A stretch of DNA of 64,000 nt from Frankiaceae bacterium (GTDB lineage: Bacteria > Actinomycetota > Actinomycetes > Mycobacteriales > SCTD01): NCBI GenBank assembly GCA_016650445.1, contig JAENVS010000018.1, forward strand, positions 1 to 64,000. The letters run 5' to 3'. A program made the position numbers and the translations under genes. Below the pieces are notes generated by a model. That model had not been told where the DNA came from. It searched no databases and worked only from the letters and a program-made list of their open reading frames with translations. This document shows positions 8,144 through 16,907 of the stretch, one piece after another (position 1 is the first letter of the stretch; the number at the start of each line of letters is the position of its first letter).

Positions 8144-8195
8144 CGTCAGGGTCCCGCCGCGGCGTGTCCGCACCCCCTCCCTGACGCAACAAGGG
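8138..8195 (+). terminator. Terminator hairpin after the 82-aa gene
   Basis: CCCTAGCGTCAGGG (8138-8151, containing the TAG stop) pairs with CCCTGACGCAACAAGGG (8179-8195). It is nearly the same as the hairpin at 4188-4242. Confidence 0.65.
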
Positions 8196-8410
8196 TCAGG
8201 CGAGCAGCTTGCGGATCGTCCCGGCGGTCCGCACCGTCGCCGGTACACCGAGCCCGGTGCGGTGAGAGGTACCGGCCGCGCCGCCCACCCACGCCGAGGC
8301 CGAAGCCAGCGCTCGCCGCGCTGCCAGCGCCGAGCTCGTCGCCGCGGGCAGCCTGGACGGCGTCCGAGCGTGGTCGCCACCGTCCGGGTGAGTCCGGGCC
8401 CTTCGCCCGT
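8196..8410. other. Right end of the tRNA-flanked segment, no gene seen
   Basis: About 215 bp without a credible ORF, integrase fragment or RNA gene. It leads into the right copy of the direct repeat. Confidence 0.5.
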
Positions 8411-8533
8411 TGACAAACCGTTGACAAGAACGACCAAGGGCATGATCACCAACTTCGGCGATCATGCCCTTGACCTGCGGTGTTGCGTTGTAGCGGGGGC
8501 AGGATTTGAACCTGCGACCTCTGGGTTATGAGC
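8411..8533. repeat. Right copy of 123-bp direct repeat (attachment-site-like)
   Basis: Counterpart of 3827-3949, same length. It includes a hairpin at 8436-8471 (one A-C mismatch in the stem) and the 3' 43 nt of the intact tRNA-fMet. The right copy joins to the genuine 5' half of the tRNA, so this is the end at which the functional gene was kept or rebuilt. Confidence 0.8.
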
Positions 8534-8564
8534 CCAGCGAGCTACCGAGCTGCTCCACCCCGCG
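8491..8564 (-). tRNA. Initiator tRNA-fMet (CAU)
   Basis: A 74-nt cloverleaf without encoded CCA. The acceptor CGCGGGG/CCCCGCU leaves an unpaired C1-U72 end, and the anticodon stem has the three G-C pairs GGG/CCC around CUCAUAA. Both are initiator hallmarks. The D arm is GAGC/GCUC and the T arm GCAGG-UUCAAAU-CCUGC. A hairpin terminator follows at 8436-8471. The gene's 3' half is duplicated at 3907-3949. Confidence 0.96.
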
Positions 8565-8614
8565 TCGGTGAACACAGCATACGTGCCACGTCCGCGGGCA
8601 GGCAAACTCGTGGC

Positions 8615-8968
8615 ATGACGCACGACATCACCGTCTGGGCCAACGACCGCTGCAGCAAGAGCCGGGGCGCCGAGGCGATCCTGAAGGAGCGCGGCGTCGA
8701 CTACCTGCGCATCCCCTATCTCGAGCAGGCACCAAGCCGGGCCGAGCTCGAGCGCGTCCTTCAGCTGCTCGGCACCGACGACCCGCGCGTCCTGGTGCGC
8801 GACGGTGAGCCGGAATACCGCGAGCTCGGTCTCGCTGACGCGAGCCGCGACGAGCTGCTGGACGCCCTGACGCAACATCCCTCGCTGCTGCAGCGGCCCG
8901 TCGTCATCCGCGGCGATCGCGCCGTGGTGGCGCGGCCGGCCGAGAAGGTCCTCGAGCTCCTGGACTAG
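8615..8968 (+). CDS. ArsC/Spx-family thioredoxin-fold protein (arsenate-reductase-like)
   Basis: A 117-residue protein beginning MTHDITVWANDRCSKSRGA. The single catalytic-type Cys followed by S-x-S/R (CSKSRG) matches glutaredoxin-dependent ArsC (NxxCSxSR), and the C-terminal LLQRPVVIRGDRAVVARP matches the ArsC RPI/V motif with its anion-binding Arg. This family includes arsenate reductases and YffB-like proteins of unknown substrate. No arsenite pump or ArsR gene is nearby, so arsenic resistance is not supported by context. No Shine-Dalgarno is visible. The gene overlaps the convergent UPF0182 gene by 4 bp. Confidence 0.8.
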   Translation: MTHDITVWANDRCSKSRGAEAILKERGVDYLRIPYLEQAPSRAELERVLQLLGTDDPRVLVRDGEPEYRELGLADASRDELLDALTQHPSLLQRPVVIRGDRAVVARPAEKVLELLD

Positions 8969-11883
8969 CGCGAGGTCGGTGAGGGCGTCGGGGTCGGCGA
9001 CGACGAGCTGCCCGACAGCCGGGCCGCCCGCTCCAGTGCGGCCTGCAGCCGCTTCTGCGCTTCGCCGTACGCCGCGAAGTCGCCGTTCTTCAGCGCGGCC
9101 TGACCGTCACGGAACGCGTCATCCGCCTCGGCGATCGCCGCGGCCAGGTCACCACCGCCTGGCGCAGGTGAAGCACCCGGCGACGGCGTCGGTTGCGGCG
9201 TCGTCGGCGTCGAGCCAGGACCGAACAGCTCGTCGAGTGCAGCAGCCAGCGTCGGCGCCGAAGCCACCCGGTCACCGAACGCCGCCAGCACGAGTTGCAG
9301 TGTCGGGTAGCTGTTGTCGCCGCGGGCCCGGACGTAGATCGGCTCGACGTACAGCAGGCCGCCGCCCACCGGCAGCGTGAGCAGGTTGCCGACGACGACA
9401 TCGGAGTTGCCGCGTTCGAGCGGCAGCAGGTCGTCGCGGACCCGCGCGTCGGAGCCGAACAGGTTGGCCACCTGCTGCGGGCCGTTGACCGTCACGCTGT
9501 CGGGCAGCTCGAGCACCCGGATCGTGCCGTAGTCACCGGGATCACTCGAAACCGAGGCAACAGCCGTCAGGTTCTGCCGGCGGAGCGCGACGAACGCGCT
9601 GGTCAGCGAGAACGTCGGCTTGCTCGTCCCGGGGAACTGCTGCACGACGTAGTACGGCGGTTGATCAGGCGCGCCCTGGCCGGCGTTGAACAGCGAGCCC
9701 GGCGAGGCGTTCGTGCGGTCCGTGTCGGCACCGGCCGTCACGCGCGAGGACGGGTCACCCGGGATCTGCCAGTAGTCCTCCCCCTGGAAGAAGTCCGCCG
9801 CCTTCGTGAGGTGGTAGCGACCCAGCAGGTCACGCTGCACCTTGAAGAAGTCCTCCGGGTAGCGGAAGTGCGCCTCGAGCTCGGACGGGATCTCGGACTT
9901 CGGCGTGACGACGTCCTTGAACGCCTTGCTCCACGTCTTGAGCACCGGGTCCTCGGTGTCCCACTCGTACAGCGTCACGTCGCCGGTGAACGCGTCGACC
10001 GTCGCCTTGACCGAGTTGCGGATGTAGTTGACCGACTGATCCGGGAGGCGGCTCCGGCCATTCGACTGGCTGTCGGTCGTCACGCTGCCGAGCGTCGTGC
10101 GCTGGCTGTAGGGATAGCCCGCGGACGTCGTGTAGCCGTCGATGATCCAGATGATCTTGCCGTCGACGATCGCGGGGTACGGGTCGCCGTCGAGCTTGAG
10201 GAACGGCGCCACCTTCTGCACGCGCGCCCGGGGCTCGCGGATGTACATGATCCGCGACTCTTCGCTCAACGCACCCGACAGGAGCAGGTTCTTCTCGCGG
10301 AACTTGAGTGCGTACGCCAGCCTTCGAACCGCGCCCGACAGCTGCACACCGCCGTCGCCCTTGTAGTTGTAGTCGGCCTCGGTGCCGCCGCTCCCGACGG
10401 GACCGTCGCTCTCGTCCTGCTGCGTCTTGACGACGGAGTAGTCGTTTGTGCCCTCGCCGAAGTAGACGCGCGGCTCGGCGACGGGCAGATCCGCCGGCGT
10501 CTTCACCGGCAGGTCGCCGACGACGAAGTCGGGTCGGCCCTGCGCGTTGACCCGGTTGGCCGGTGCCAGCACGATCCCGTTGCCGTGCGTGTAGACGAGG
10601 TGCTGGTTGATCCAGTTGCGCTGCTGGTCGCGCAGGCCGATGGTGTTGAGCTCGCGCACCGCGACGACGTAGTCGGTCAGGCCGTCGCCGATGTCGTAGC
10701 GGTCGATGTCGAGGCTCTCGTTGAACGCGTAGTACGCACGCAGGCCCTGGAACTGGCGGAACGTGTCCGACAGCACGTTGGGATCGAGCAGCCGGATGTT
10801 GGGCACGGTTCCCGTGTCGCTGCGCAGCTGCGTCTGCGTCGCAGTCGACTTCGCGTCGTACGGGGTGGTCTTCACATCGTCGATCGCGTAGGCCTTCCGC
10901 GTCGCCTCGATGTTGCGATCGATGTACTTCGCCTCGCGCTGCAGCTCGTTGGGCTTGACTCGGAACTGCTGGGTGTACGCCGGGTAGACCCCGCCGATCA
11001 GGACGGCCGAGATGACGAGCAGGGCAAGCGCGCCGGCCGGGAGCAGGATGTTGCGGACCACGATGTTGGCGAAGAACAGCAGCGCGCAGATGATGGCGAT
11101 CCCGACGAGGATGCTCTTGGCCGGGAGCACGGCGTTGACATCGGTGTACGACGCGCCTTGCACGCGGCCGCGGTCGGAGAACGCCAGCCCGTAGCGGTCG
11201 AGCCAGTAGGCCACCGCCTTCAGCAGGACGACGATGCCGAGCAGCACCGACAGGTGCGCGCGCGCTGCCGGGCTCACCTTGTCGCCGGCCGTCTGCAGCC
11301 GCAGACCCCCGAACAGGTAGTGGGTGGCTGCTGCGGCGAGGAGCGACAGGATCACCGCGGTCAGCAGGAAGCCCAGCACGAACCGCTGGAACGGGTAGAC
11401 CATCGCGAAGTAGCTGATGTCCTTGCCGAACTGAGCGTCCTTCTGGCCGAACGACGTCGAGTTGCGGAACAGCAGCCACACCTGCCACCGGCTCGCCGCC
11501 GACAGGCCGGCGAACAGCCCGAACACCGCGCTTGCGAGGACGAGCACGAGGCGCAGGAAAGGCTCGACGGCGACGCGGTAGCGCTCGAGGTTCTGCTGCT
11601 CGAGCGACATCGGCCGGAACGGCGGGCGAAGGCGATACGCCACCGCGACGTTGGACCCGATCAGCAGCGCCATGACGAGGCCGAACGAGAAGAACAGCAG
11701 GATCTTCGTCGTCAGGACCGTCGACCAGACGGCCGAGAAGCCGACCTCGCGGTACCACAGCAGATCTGTGTAGAGCGAGACGAGGATGCCACCGAGCACC
11801 AGGATCACGGCGACGACGACGATCACGGGGGTGAGCAGACGGGGGCGGGCGGGCAGGCCCATCCCGGGGGTGCGGACGGCCAC
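8965..11883 (-). CDS. UPF0182 family large membrane protein
   Basis: The GTG start at 11883 is chosen because it gives MAVRTPGMGLPARPRLLTP followed at once by the first membrane helix, and a GGAAGTGAG ribosome site lies just upstream. The 972-residue protein has about seven membrane helices in the first 330 residues. A large extracytoplasmic domain (about 330-880) follows, then a Pro/Thr/Ser-rich tail with a short helix. The family is near-universal in actinobacteria, next to the YlbL-type protease and PPA1309 genes as here. Its function is unknown; an envelope role is likely. Confidence 0.93.
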   Translation of the reverse strand: MAVRTPGMGLPARPRLLTPVIVVVAVILVLGGILVSLYTDLLWYREVGFSAVWSTVLTTKILLFFSFGLVMALLIGSNVAVAYRLRPPFRPMSLEQQNLERYRVAVEPFLRLVLVLASAVFGLFAGLSAASRWQVWLLFRNSTSFGQKDAQFGKDISYFAMVYPFQRFVLGFLLTAVILSLLAAAATHYLFGGLRLQTAGDKVSPAARAHLSVLLGIVVLLKAVAYWLDRYGLAFSDRGRVQGASYTDVNAVLPAKSILVGIAIICALLFFANIVVRNILLPAGALALLVISAVLIGGVYPAYTQQFRVKPNELQREAKYIDRNIEATRKAYAIDDVKTTPYDAKSTATQTQLRSDTGTVPNIRLLDPNVLSDTFRQFQGLRAYYAFNESLDIDRYDIGDGLTDYVVAVRELNTIGLRDQQRNWINQHLVYTHGNGIVLAPANRVNAQGRPDFVVGDLPVKTPADLPVAEPRVYFGEGTNDYSVVKTQQDESDGPVGSGGTEADYNYKGDGGVQLSGAVRRLAYALKFREKNLLLSGALSEESRIMYIREPRARVQKVAPFLKLDGDPYPAIVDGKIIWIIDGYTTSAGYPYSQRTTLGSVTTDSQSNGRSRLPDQSVNYIRNSVKATVDAFTGDVTLYEWDTEDPVLKTWSKAFKDVVTPKSEIPSELEAHFRYPEDFFKVQRDLLGRYHLTKAADFFQGEDYWQIPGDPSSRVTAGADTDRTNASPGSLFNAGQGAPDQPPYYVVQQFPGTSKPTFSLTSAFVALRRQNLTAVASVSSDPGDYGTIRVLELPDSVTVNGPQQVANLFGSDARVRDDLLPLERGNSDVVVGNLLTLPVGGGLLYVEPIYVRARGDNSYPTLQLVLAAFGDRVASAPTLAAALDELFGPGSTPTTPQPTPSPGASPAPGGGDLAAAIAEADDAFRDGQAALKNGDFAAYGEAQKRLQAALERAARLSGSSSSPTPTPSPTSR

Positions 11884-11977
11884 GCTTCTCACTTCCGTCG
11901 TCGGGAATGCCTCGGTGGTCGAACTCAACCACAGCGCGCAGAGTTCCCCGCGCGGTCGATCCGGCAGGATGGACCCC

Positions 11978-12505
11978 ATGCCGGCGCCGCTGTTCCTCGT
12001 CGTCGGTGAGGTGGAGGAGCACGTCGCCGAGGCAGGCTGGGACCAGCCCCCGCAGCTGTTCGCCCTGGTCGACACCGACGAGCTGCTCCGCGCGGAGCCG
12101 CAGCTGGCCTCCACGATGGGCCTCGTCGCCGCCGTACCGGGCGGCCTGACGCCCATCGCTCAGGAGCCACTCGCCGACGCGCCGCTCGACGAGGCGCTCG
12201 CCGCCATCGTGTTCGGCACGGAGGTGCTCGGGGTCGTGCTGGCGCACGAGGTCCTGGTGCTTCCGCCCGGCGTCGAGGCGCTGCTCGGCGACGACGCCGT
12301 CGCGTCAGCGGCCAGCCATCCCGAGCGCCGCGAGGTGCGGATGGTGGTCGGGGTCGCCCGTGACGGCTCGCGCGAGTGCGTTCTTCGCCTGCGCGGCGCA
12401 GATGGTCAGCCCGACGACCGGCTCAGCGGCCCCGACCTCGCGCCGGCGCTCGCCGAGGCTTTGCTCGCGACGCTCGACGAGCCGTCGGCACCGGCTCCGA
12501 GCTGA
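11978..12505 (+). CDS. PPA1309-family conserved protein
   Basis: A 175-residue cytosolic protein with the family signature near the N-terminus (GEVEEHVAEAGWDQPPQLF) and internal IVFGTEVLGVVLAHEVLVLP. An in-frame ATG at 11969 is an alternative start, and no clear ribosome site is seen. It is divergent from UPF0182, a conserved actinobacterial pairing. The last 83 bp overlap the 3' end of the convergent sensor kinase gene, an unusually long overlap. Function unknown. Confidence 0.85.
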   Translation: MPAPLFLVVGEVEEHVAEAGWDQPPQLFALVDTDELLRAEPQLASTMGLVAAVPGGLTPIAQEPLADAPLDEALAAIVFGTEVLGVVLAHEVLVLPPGVEALLGDDAVASAASHPERREVRMVVGVARDGSRECVLRLRGADGQPDDRLSGPDLAPALAEALLATLDEPSAPAPS

Positions 12506-15155
12506 TCGGCAGGTCGAGCCAGAACTCCGAGCCCTTGCCCAGCGTCGACGTGAACCCGAGCGGGAAACCGGCGTCCTCGGCCAGCCGGCGCACGAACGAC
12601 AGGCCCAGCCCCAGGCCGCCGACGCGCCGCGTGGCAGAGCCGTCGACCTGCTCGAAGGACGTGAACAAGGTGCGCTGATCGGCCTCGGCGATACCGCCAC
12701 CCGTGTCCCGCACACCGACCCGGACCCGGTCGTCCAGCAGCGTCGCCGTCAGCGTGATGGAGGTCCGCTTCGGGGTGTGCTTCACGGCGTTGTCGATCAG
12801 CTCGTCGAGCGCCTTGCCGACCCACTCCGGGTCGACCATGACGGCCGGCAGCCCGGCGGCGACGCGGCGCTTGAGGTCTGTCGCCCGCTCGGGTGCCTTG
12901 CGCTTCCAGACCTCGAGCCGTCCCTCGATGAGGTGCTTGACGGCGACAGGGCGCGGTGTGACGGTCACACGGCCCGCTTCGATCGCGGCCACGTCGACGA
13001 GCAGGTCGACGACCCGGCCCATGCGCAGGCTCTCGTCGCGAATGGTCGTGGCGAACATCGCGATCTTCTTGGCCTCGCTGTCGGGCTTGGCCACCAGCAT
13101 CTCGGCGTAGCCCCGGATCGGCGTCAGCGGTGTGCGGAGCTCGTGACTGACGTTGGACAGGAACTCGGTCTTCATGCGCTCGATCTCCCGCTCACGGGTC
13201 GTGTCGTGCAGCACGAGCACGACCCCGTCACCGGTTGCCAGGGGCGAAAGAGAGACACGGACCTGGACCGTGTCGTCGTCGGCACCGCGGTGCACCTCCC
13301 CCGCGGCCTCGAACAACCGCGACGTCGGTACGGCGAGAGCCGCGCCGGCCGGGTCGCGCACGTCGACCACGTCGGCGAGCGGACGGCCCAGGGCGTCGCT
13401 CTCGGACTCGAGCCCGACCATCGCCAGCGCAGCGGGGTTGATGCTCGTCACCGACCCGTCCGCATCGGTCGCGACCAGGCCGTCCGACATCGAGGAGAGC
13501 ACCGTCTCGAGACGGGCAGCCGAGGACCGGAGGTCGCCCGTGAGCCGGGCCAGCGAGCCGGTCATCGTGTCGAAGGTGCGCGACAACGTCCCGACTTCGT
13601 CGACGCTGCGCACGTCGGCGCTCGCATCGAGGTCGCCCGCCGACACGCGGGCAGCCGCTGCGGTGAGCCGGCGTACCGGTTCGACCGTCCGACGCCCCAG
13701 CAGCAGTGCCAGCCCGCCGACGAGAGCGGTCGCCAGCAGTGCCGTGATGAGCAGCGACGTCAGCGCCGACCGCTGCGCGGCGAGCGACGCCGTCGCCTCG
13801 CGCGACACGGCGATGACACCGAGTGTGTTCTCGGCGCTGTCGAGCACCGGCGCGAAGTGCACCGTCGGACGCGAGCCTTCCGCGGCGACGGTCTGGCCGG
13901 CTGGGTCGATGCCCTGGGCGATGTCGGCGTCATCCGCGATGTCCTGGACGGTGTCCCGATCGCGCTGCGGGAGGTTGCTCGCGACGACCCGGCCGTCGAC
14001 CAGGAAGGACAGGCCGTACGTGCCGACCGCGTCGATGTCCTGGTCGGTGTAGGCGTCGCCGAGACGTACGCCGTACAGCACGGCGTAGGTCGGTGCAGCC
14101 GGCCGGTCGAGGCCCGCGGCAAGGACGGCGAGCACGGGCTGCGCGCCCACCAACCGGACCTTCGCGATGGGCGGGATGTTGAGTCGGACGCTGCTGGTGA
14201 ACAGAGCGCGGACCGCCGGGTCACGGCCGATACCGAGCAGCTCGACGGCGGAGAGCTCCTTGCGGCCGCCGAGCGACGTGGCCTTGCCGTTGCGGTCCAC
14301 CCGGACCACGAAGTCGTCAGTGGCGCCACCGCTGACGAACGTCGAGAGCACCGCGTTGCACTTCACCTTCGTCGGGCAGATCAGCGGTTCGACGACGAGG
14401 CGCGCGATCACCTGCGCCGACTCGCCGACGCGGTCGAGAGCAGCGAGCCGCTCGAACGAGCCCTCGGCGACGAGCGCATTGGCCTGTCGCTGGTACGACG
14501 ACACGACGTTGGTCCCGACGACACCGACCGCGGCGGCGGCCATCGCGAGCACACCCGCGAGGATCGCGGCGACGACCTTGCCCAGCAGGCTCACGCGGGC
14601 GAGCGCGACGAGTCCCGCGAGCAGCGCAACGGCAGTCACGGCGCGCAGCGAGATGACGAGGACGGAGCCGGCCCCGCTGTCGTCGGCCAGCGGCGCCGCG
14701 ACGGCGGCGACCGCAGCTGCGACCAACGCGACCGCCACGAGCACACCCGCGACGTCACGACGCACGCGCACCGCGACGAGCGCCGCGACCACGGTGCAGA
14801 CGCCCGCCAGGAAGGCCGGTCCTGGTGCGGACGCGAGCGGCACGACGACGCCGCCGAGGAGCTCGGGTGGAAGGCCGGCCTCAACGCGCTGGCGCATCGC
14901 GCCGGCATTGAGTCCGGCGGCGAGGAGCAGCGCACCGGCCGCTCGGCCGATCGCGAGGTCGTCGGACCGCGCCTGCCCGAATCGCAGCGCGGTGCGCACC
15001 TCGACCGCGGCGAGGACAAGAGCCCCCGCGACGACGAGGAAGGCGGCGACACGTCCGCGGCGCAGGGCGACAGCCGTGGCAGCCAGCGCGCACCATGCCG
15101 CGACGAGCAGCAGCTGCACTGCACCCAGGAGCGCGAACGGGACGCCGGGCTCCAT
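12423..15155 (-). CDS. Membrane sensor histidine kinase (7-TM, extracytoplasmic sensor, HAMP, PAS, HisKA, HATPase)
   Basis: 910 residues from the ATG at 15155. About seven membrane helices (residues 5-225) are followed by a 240-residue extracytoplasmic domain resembling a dCache sensor, a further helix, HAMP (RRTVEPVRRLTAAAARVSAG) and a PAS domain. The HisKA box is EFLSNVSHELRTPLTPIRGY with the phospho-acceptor His. The HATPase has N box DELIDNAVKHTP and G boxes DTGGGIAE and GLGLGLSFV. No response regulator gene is adjacent, so it is an orphan kinase. It lies downstream of ylbL on the same strand. The signal is unknown; the two-part sensor suggests cell-envelope or small-ligand detection. Confidence 0.92.
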   Translation of the reverse strand: MEPGVPFALLGAVQLLLVAAWCALAATAVALRRGRVAAFLVVAGALVLAAVEVRTALRFGQARSDDLAIGRAAGALLLAAGLNAGAMRQRVEAGLPPELLGGVVVPLASAPGPAFLAGVCTVVAALVAVRVRRDVAGVLVAVALVAAAVAAVAAPLADDSGAGSVLVISLRAVTAVALLAGLVALARVSLLGKVVAAILAGVLAMAAAAVGVVGTNVVSSYQRQANALVAEGSFERLAALDRVGESAQVIARLVVEPLICPTKVKCNAVLSTFVSGGATDDFVVRVDRNGKATSLGGRKELSAVELLGIGRDPAVRALFTSSVRLNIPPIAKVRLVGAQPVLAVLAAGLDRPAAPTYAVLYGVRLGDAYTDQDIDAVGTYGLSFLVDGRVVASNLPQRDRDTVQDIADDADIAQGIDPAGQTVAAEGSRPTVHFAPVLDSAENTLGVIAVSREATASLAAQRSALTSLLITALLATALVGGLALLLGRRTVEPVRRLTAAAARVSAGDLDASADVRSVDEVGTLSRTFDTMTGSLARLTGDLRSSAARLETVLSSMSDGLVATDADGSVTSINPAALAMVGLESESDALGRPLADVVDVRDPAGAALAVPTSRLFEAAGEVHRGADDDTVQVRVSLSPLATGDGVVLVLHDTTREREIERMKTEFLSNVSHELRTPLTPIRGYAEMLVAKPDSEAKKIAMFATTIRDESLRMGRVVDLLVDVAAIEAGRVTVTPRPVAVKHLIEGRLEVWKRKAPERATDLKRRVAAGLPAVMVDPEWVGKALDELIDNAVKHTPKRTSITLTATLLDDRVRVGVRDTGGGIAEADQRTLFTSFEQVDGSATRRVGGLGLGLSFVRRLAEDAGFPLGFTSTLGKGSEFWLDLPISSEPVPTARRASRAKPRRAPARGRGR

Positions 15156-15207
15156 GTCGTGATTCCACCACTCGCCGCGCTCGCGGCGGGTGAGGAGCGC
15201 AGGTCCG

Positions 15208-16257
15208 CTACGCGGCCTTCTTCGTGCACGCCGTGGTCGCGGCACCCGACCTGAGCTTGCCCAGCTCGGAGACAGCGGCCTTGAGAGACGCGACCTTCAC
15301 CAACGTGAGACCGTCGGGCGGCGACGAGAGCGCCTCCGAGCAGTTGTCGGCAGGCACCAGGAAGACGGTCGCGCCCTGCTTCCGGGCACCGATGAGCTTC
15401 TGCTGGATGCCGCCGATCGGCCCGACGACTCCGGCGTCGTCGATCGTGCCCGTGCCCGCGATGAACCGCCCGTCGGTCAGCGACCCGGGCTCGAGCTTGT
15501 CGACGATGCCGAGGGCGAACATCAACCCGGCGCTCGGCCCGCCGATGTCGGCAAGGCTGATGGTGACCTTCACCGGGAAGTCGGTGCGCTCCGTCGTGTC
15601 GACACCGATGATCGGCCGGACCGTGCCGTCCTTCTCGGTGGTGGCGGCCGTCCCGACCGTCACCGCGAGCGACTTGCCGCCGCGCAGCAGCTTCAGGCGC
15701 ACCGGCTGCCCCGGCTTTCGGGTCCCGATGAGCGCGCGCAGGCCCGCGGCATCGCGCACCGGCCGGCCGTCGACCTCGACGATCTCGTCCTTGGCCTTCA
15801 CGATGCCGTCGGCCGGCGTTTTGGCGCGCACCTTCTCGACGAGGACGTGCACCTGCCCCTTCACCCCGAGGTACCTGAGCGCGGCCGTGGTGGCGCTGCT
15901 CTGCGACTCCGCGAAGTCGGCCTGGTCCTGCTTGCGCACGTCGTCGGCGCTCTTGCCCGGGGGGTAGATGACGTCCCGCGGCACGACGGCCTGGTCGTGC
16001 CGGAACCACCCGTGCAACGCCTGCCAGAGCGTCACGGGCGTGATGACGCTGATCGTCGTCATGTTGAGGTTGCCCGTGTCGTCGTACGTCGCGTGACCGC
16101 TGACCGTGATGACCGGCTTCCCGTCGTACAGGCCGATCGTGTTGAACGTCGGTCCGGGTACGAGCGTGACGTAGGGCACGCGTACGACGGCGACCGCCAG
16201 CACGAGCCCGAGCGCGAGCACGCTCGACAGCAGAAGGGTCAGGGTGCGCCGGGACAC
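15208..16257 (-). CDS. YlbL-type secreted PDZ/Lon-like serine protease
   Basis: 349 residues with an N-terminal signal anchor (LTLLLSSVLALGLVLAVAVV). A PDZ domain (about 125-205, GIVKAKDEIVEVDGRPV) and a C-terminal Lon proteolytic (S16) domain follow. The catalytic Ser is in IGGPSAGLMFALG and the catalytic Lys in GIQQKLIGARK, so the Ser-Lys dyad is intact. There is no ATPase domain. In Bacillus, YlbL is linked to processing of a cell-division inhibitor after DNA damage; the actinobacterial role is unestablished. A probable leaderless GTG start follows TAGGCT (16265-16270) by 7 nt. Confidence 0.93.
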   Translation of the reverse strand: MSRRTLTLLLSSVLALGLVLAVAVVRVPYVTLVPGPTFNTIGLYDGKPVITVSGHATYDDTGNLNMTTISVITPVTLWQALHGWFRHDQAVVPRDVIYPPGKSADDVRKQDQADFAESQSSATTAALRYLGVKGQVHVLVEKVRAKTPADGIVKAKDEIVEVDGRPVRDAAGLRALIGTRKPGQPVRLKLLRGGKSLAVTVGTAATTEKDGTVRPIIGVDTTERTDFPVKVTISLADIGGPSAGLMFALGIVDKLEPGSLTDGRFIAGTGTIDDAGVVGPIGGIQQKLIGARKQGATVFLVPADNCSEALSSPPDGLTLVKVASLKAAVSELGKLRSGAATTACTKKAA

Positions 16258-16264
16258 CCGGCCG

Positions 16265-16270
16265 AGCCTA
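16265..16270 (-). promoter_or_regulatory. -10 box (TAGGCT) of leaderless ylbL-like transcript
   Basis: On the minus strand TAGGCTCGGCCGG leads directly into the GTG start, with no room for a Shine-Dalgarno. The same arrangement appears before the gene starting at 34674. Confidence 0.5.
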
Positions 16271-16281
16271 GTTGCCGAGCG

Positions 16282-16692
16282 TCAGGCGAAGAAGCCGAGG
16301 CTCTTGGCGCCGTCGTTCGTGCGGCCGTTGGCCGAGACCATCACCGGCTCGTCGGCGTGCTCGGCGACCTCGACGGGCGCCGCGGACACCGCATCGGCCA
16401 GCACCGACAGCTCGGCCTGGGGCTCCTCGGCGACGACCTCGGGGGGCGGCGCCTCGACCGACGCCTCGACCGGCGTGTCCACGACCTCCGGTGCCTCGAC
16501 GGCACCCGGAACCTCGACCCGGTAGTAGGTGCGGAAGGCGAGCGGCACCTCGGTCAGCGCATGACAGCTGACCTCGTTGACGCCCTCGACGTTGCGCAGG
16601 TGCTCGACCAGGCGCACGGCATCCTCGAGGTTGGCGACGCGCCGGAAGGCAGGGGACCCGTCATGGGCCGGGAAGAAGACGACGTGCTCCAC
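16282..16692 (-). CDS. Conserved actinobacterial protein of unknown function
   Basis: 136 residues from a GTG start with ribosome site GGGAG 8 nt upstream. The N-terminal 75 residues form a compact conserved domain (MEHVVFFPAHDGSPAFRRV, NVEGVNEVSCHALTEVPLAF). The rest is an acidic, Ala/Pro/Val-rich tail ending GAKSLGFF. No membrane segment or catalytic motif is seen. It is upstream of and codirectional with the YlbL gene. Confidence 0.75.
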   Translation of the reverse strand: MEHVVFFPAHDGSPAFRRVANLEDAVRLVEHLRNVEGVNEVSCHALTEVPLAFRTYYRVEVPGAVEAPEVVDTPVEASVEAPPPEVVAEEPQAELSVLADAVSAAPVEVAEHADEPVMVSANGRTNDGAKSLGFFA

Positions 16693-16907
16693 GGTGGAAG
16701 CTCCCTTTGCTGTCAGCCTGCGTGGGCGTGCGAGTGACCCGACGAGGTGGTTCTCGGCAGGTCGTCCGGGTGGTCTTGAGCCGATGTCCACTTTACGACG
16801 ACGTGTGCCTTTTCCCAAAAATCTTGCAGGAGACCCGCGAGGTTTCGCGAAGTCGCTCGTTGGCTGGGTAGTCGGCGCACCCAGCCCCCCGACTGGAAGA
16901 GGGACCG
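16693..16907. other. Divergent promoter region
   Basis: 215 bp between the small conserved gene and the ECF sigma gene. It contains an unusually AT-rich patch around 16810-16830 and a short palindrome CGCGAGGTTTCGCG. The sigma gene's ribosome site is GAAGAGGG just before the ATG at 16908. Confidence 0.4.

Noticed and set aside
9193-12009. Long plus-strand open frame (over 900 codons) opposite UPF0182
   Set aside because: Arg/Glu/Val/His-rich composition typical of the antisense of a GC-rich gene; no domain, and the minus-strand frame encodes a known family.
12360-15254. Long plus-strand frame opposite the sensor kinase
   Set aside because: Compositionally biased shadow; the kinase motifs on the minus strand are unambiguous.
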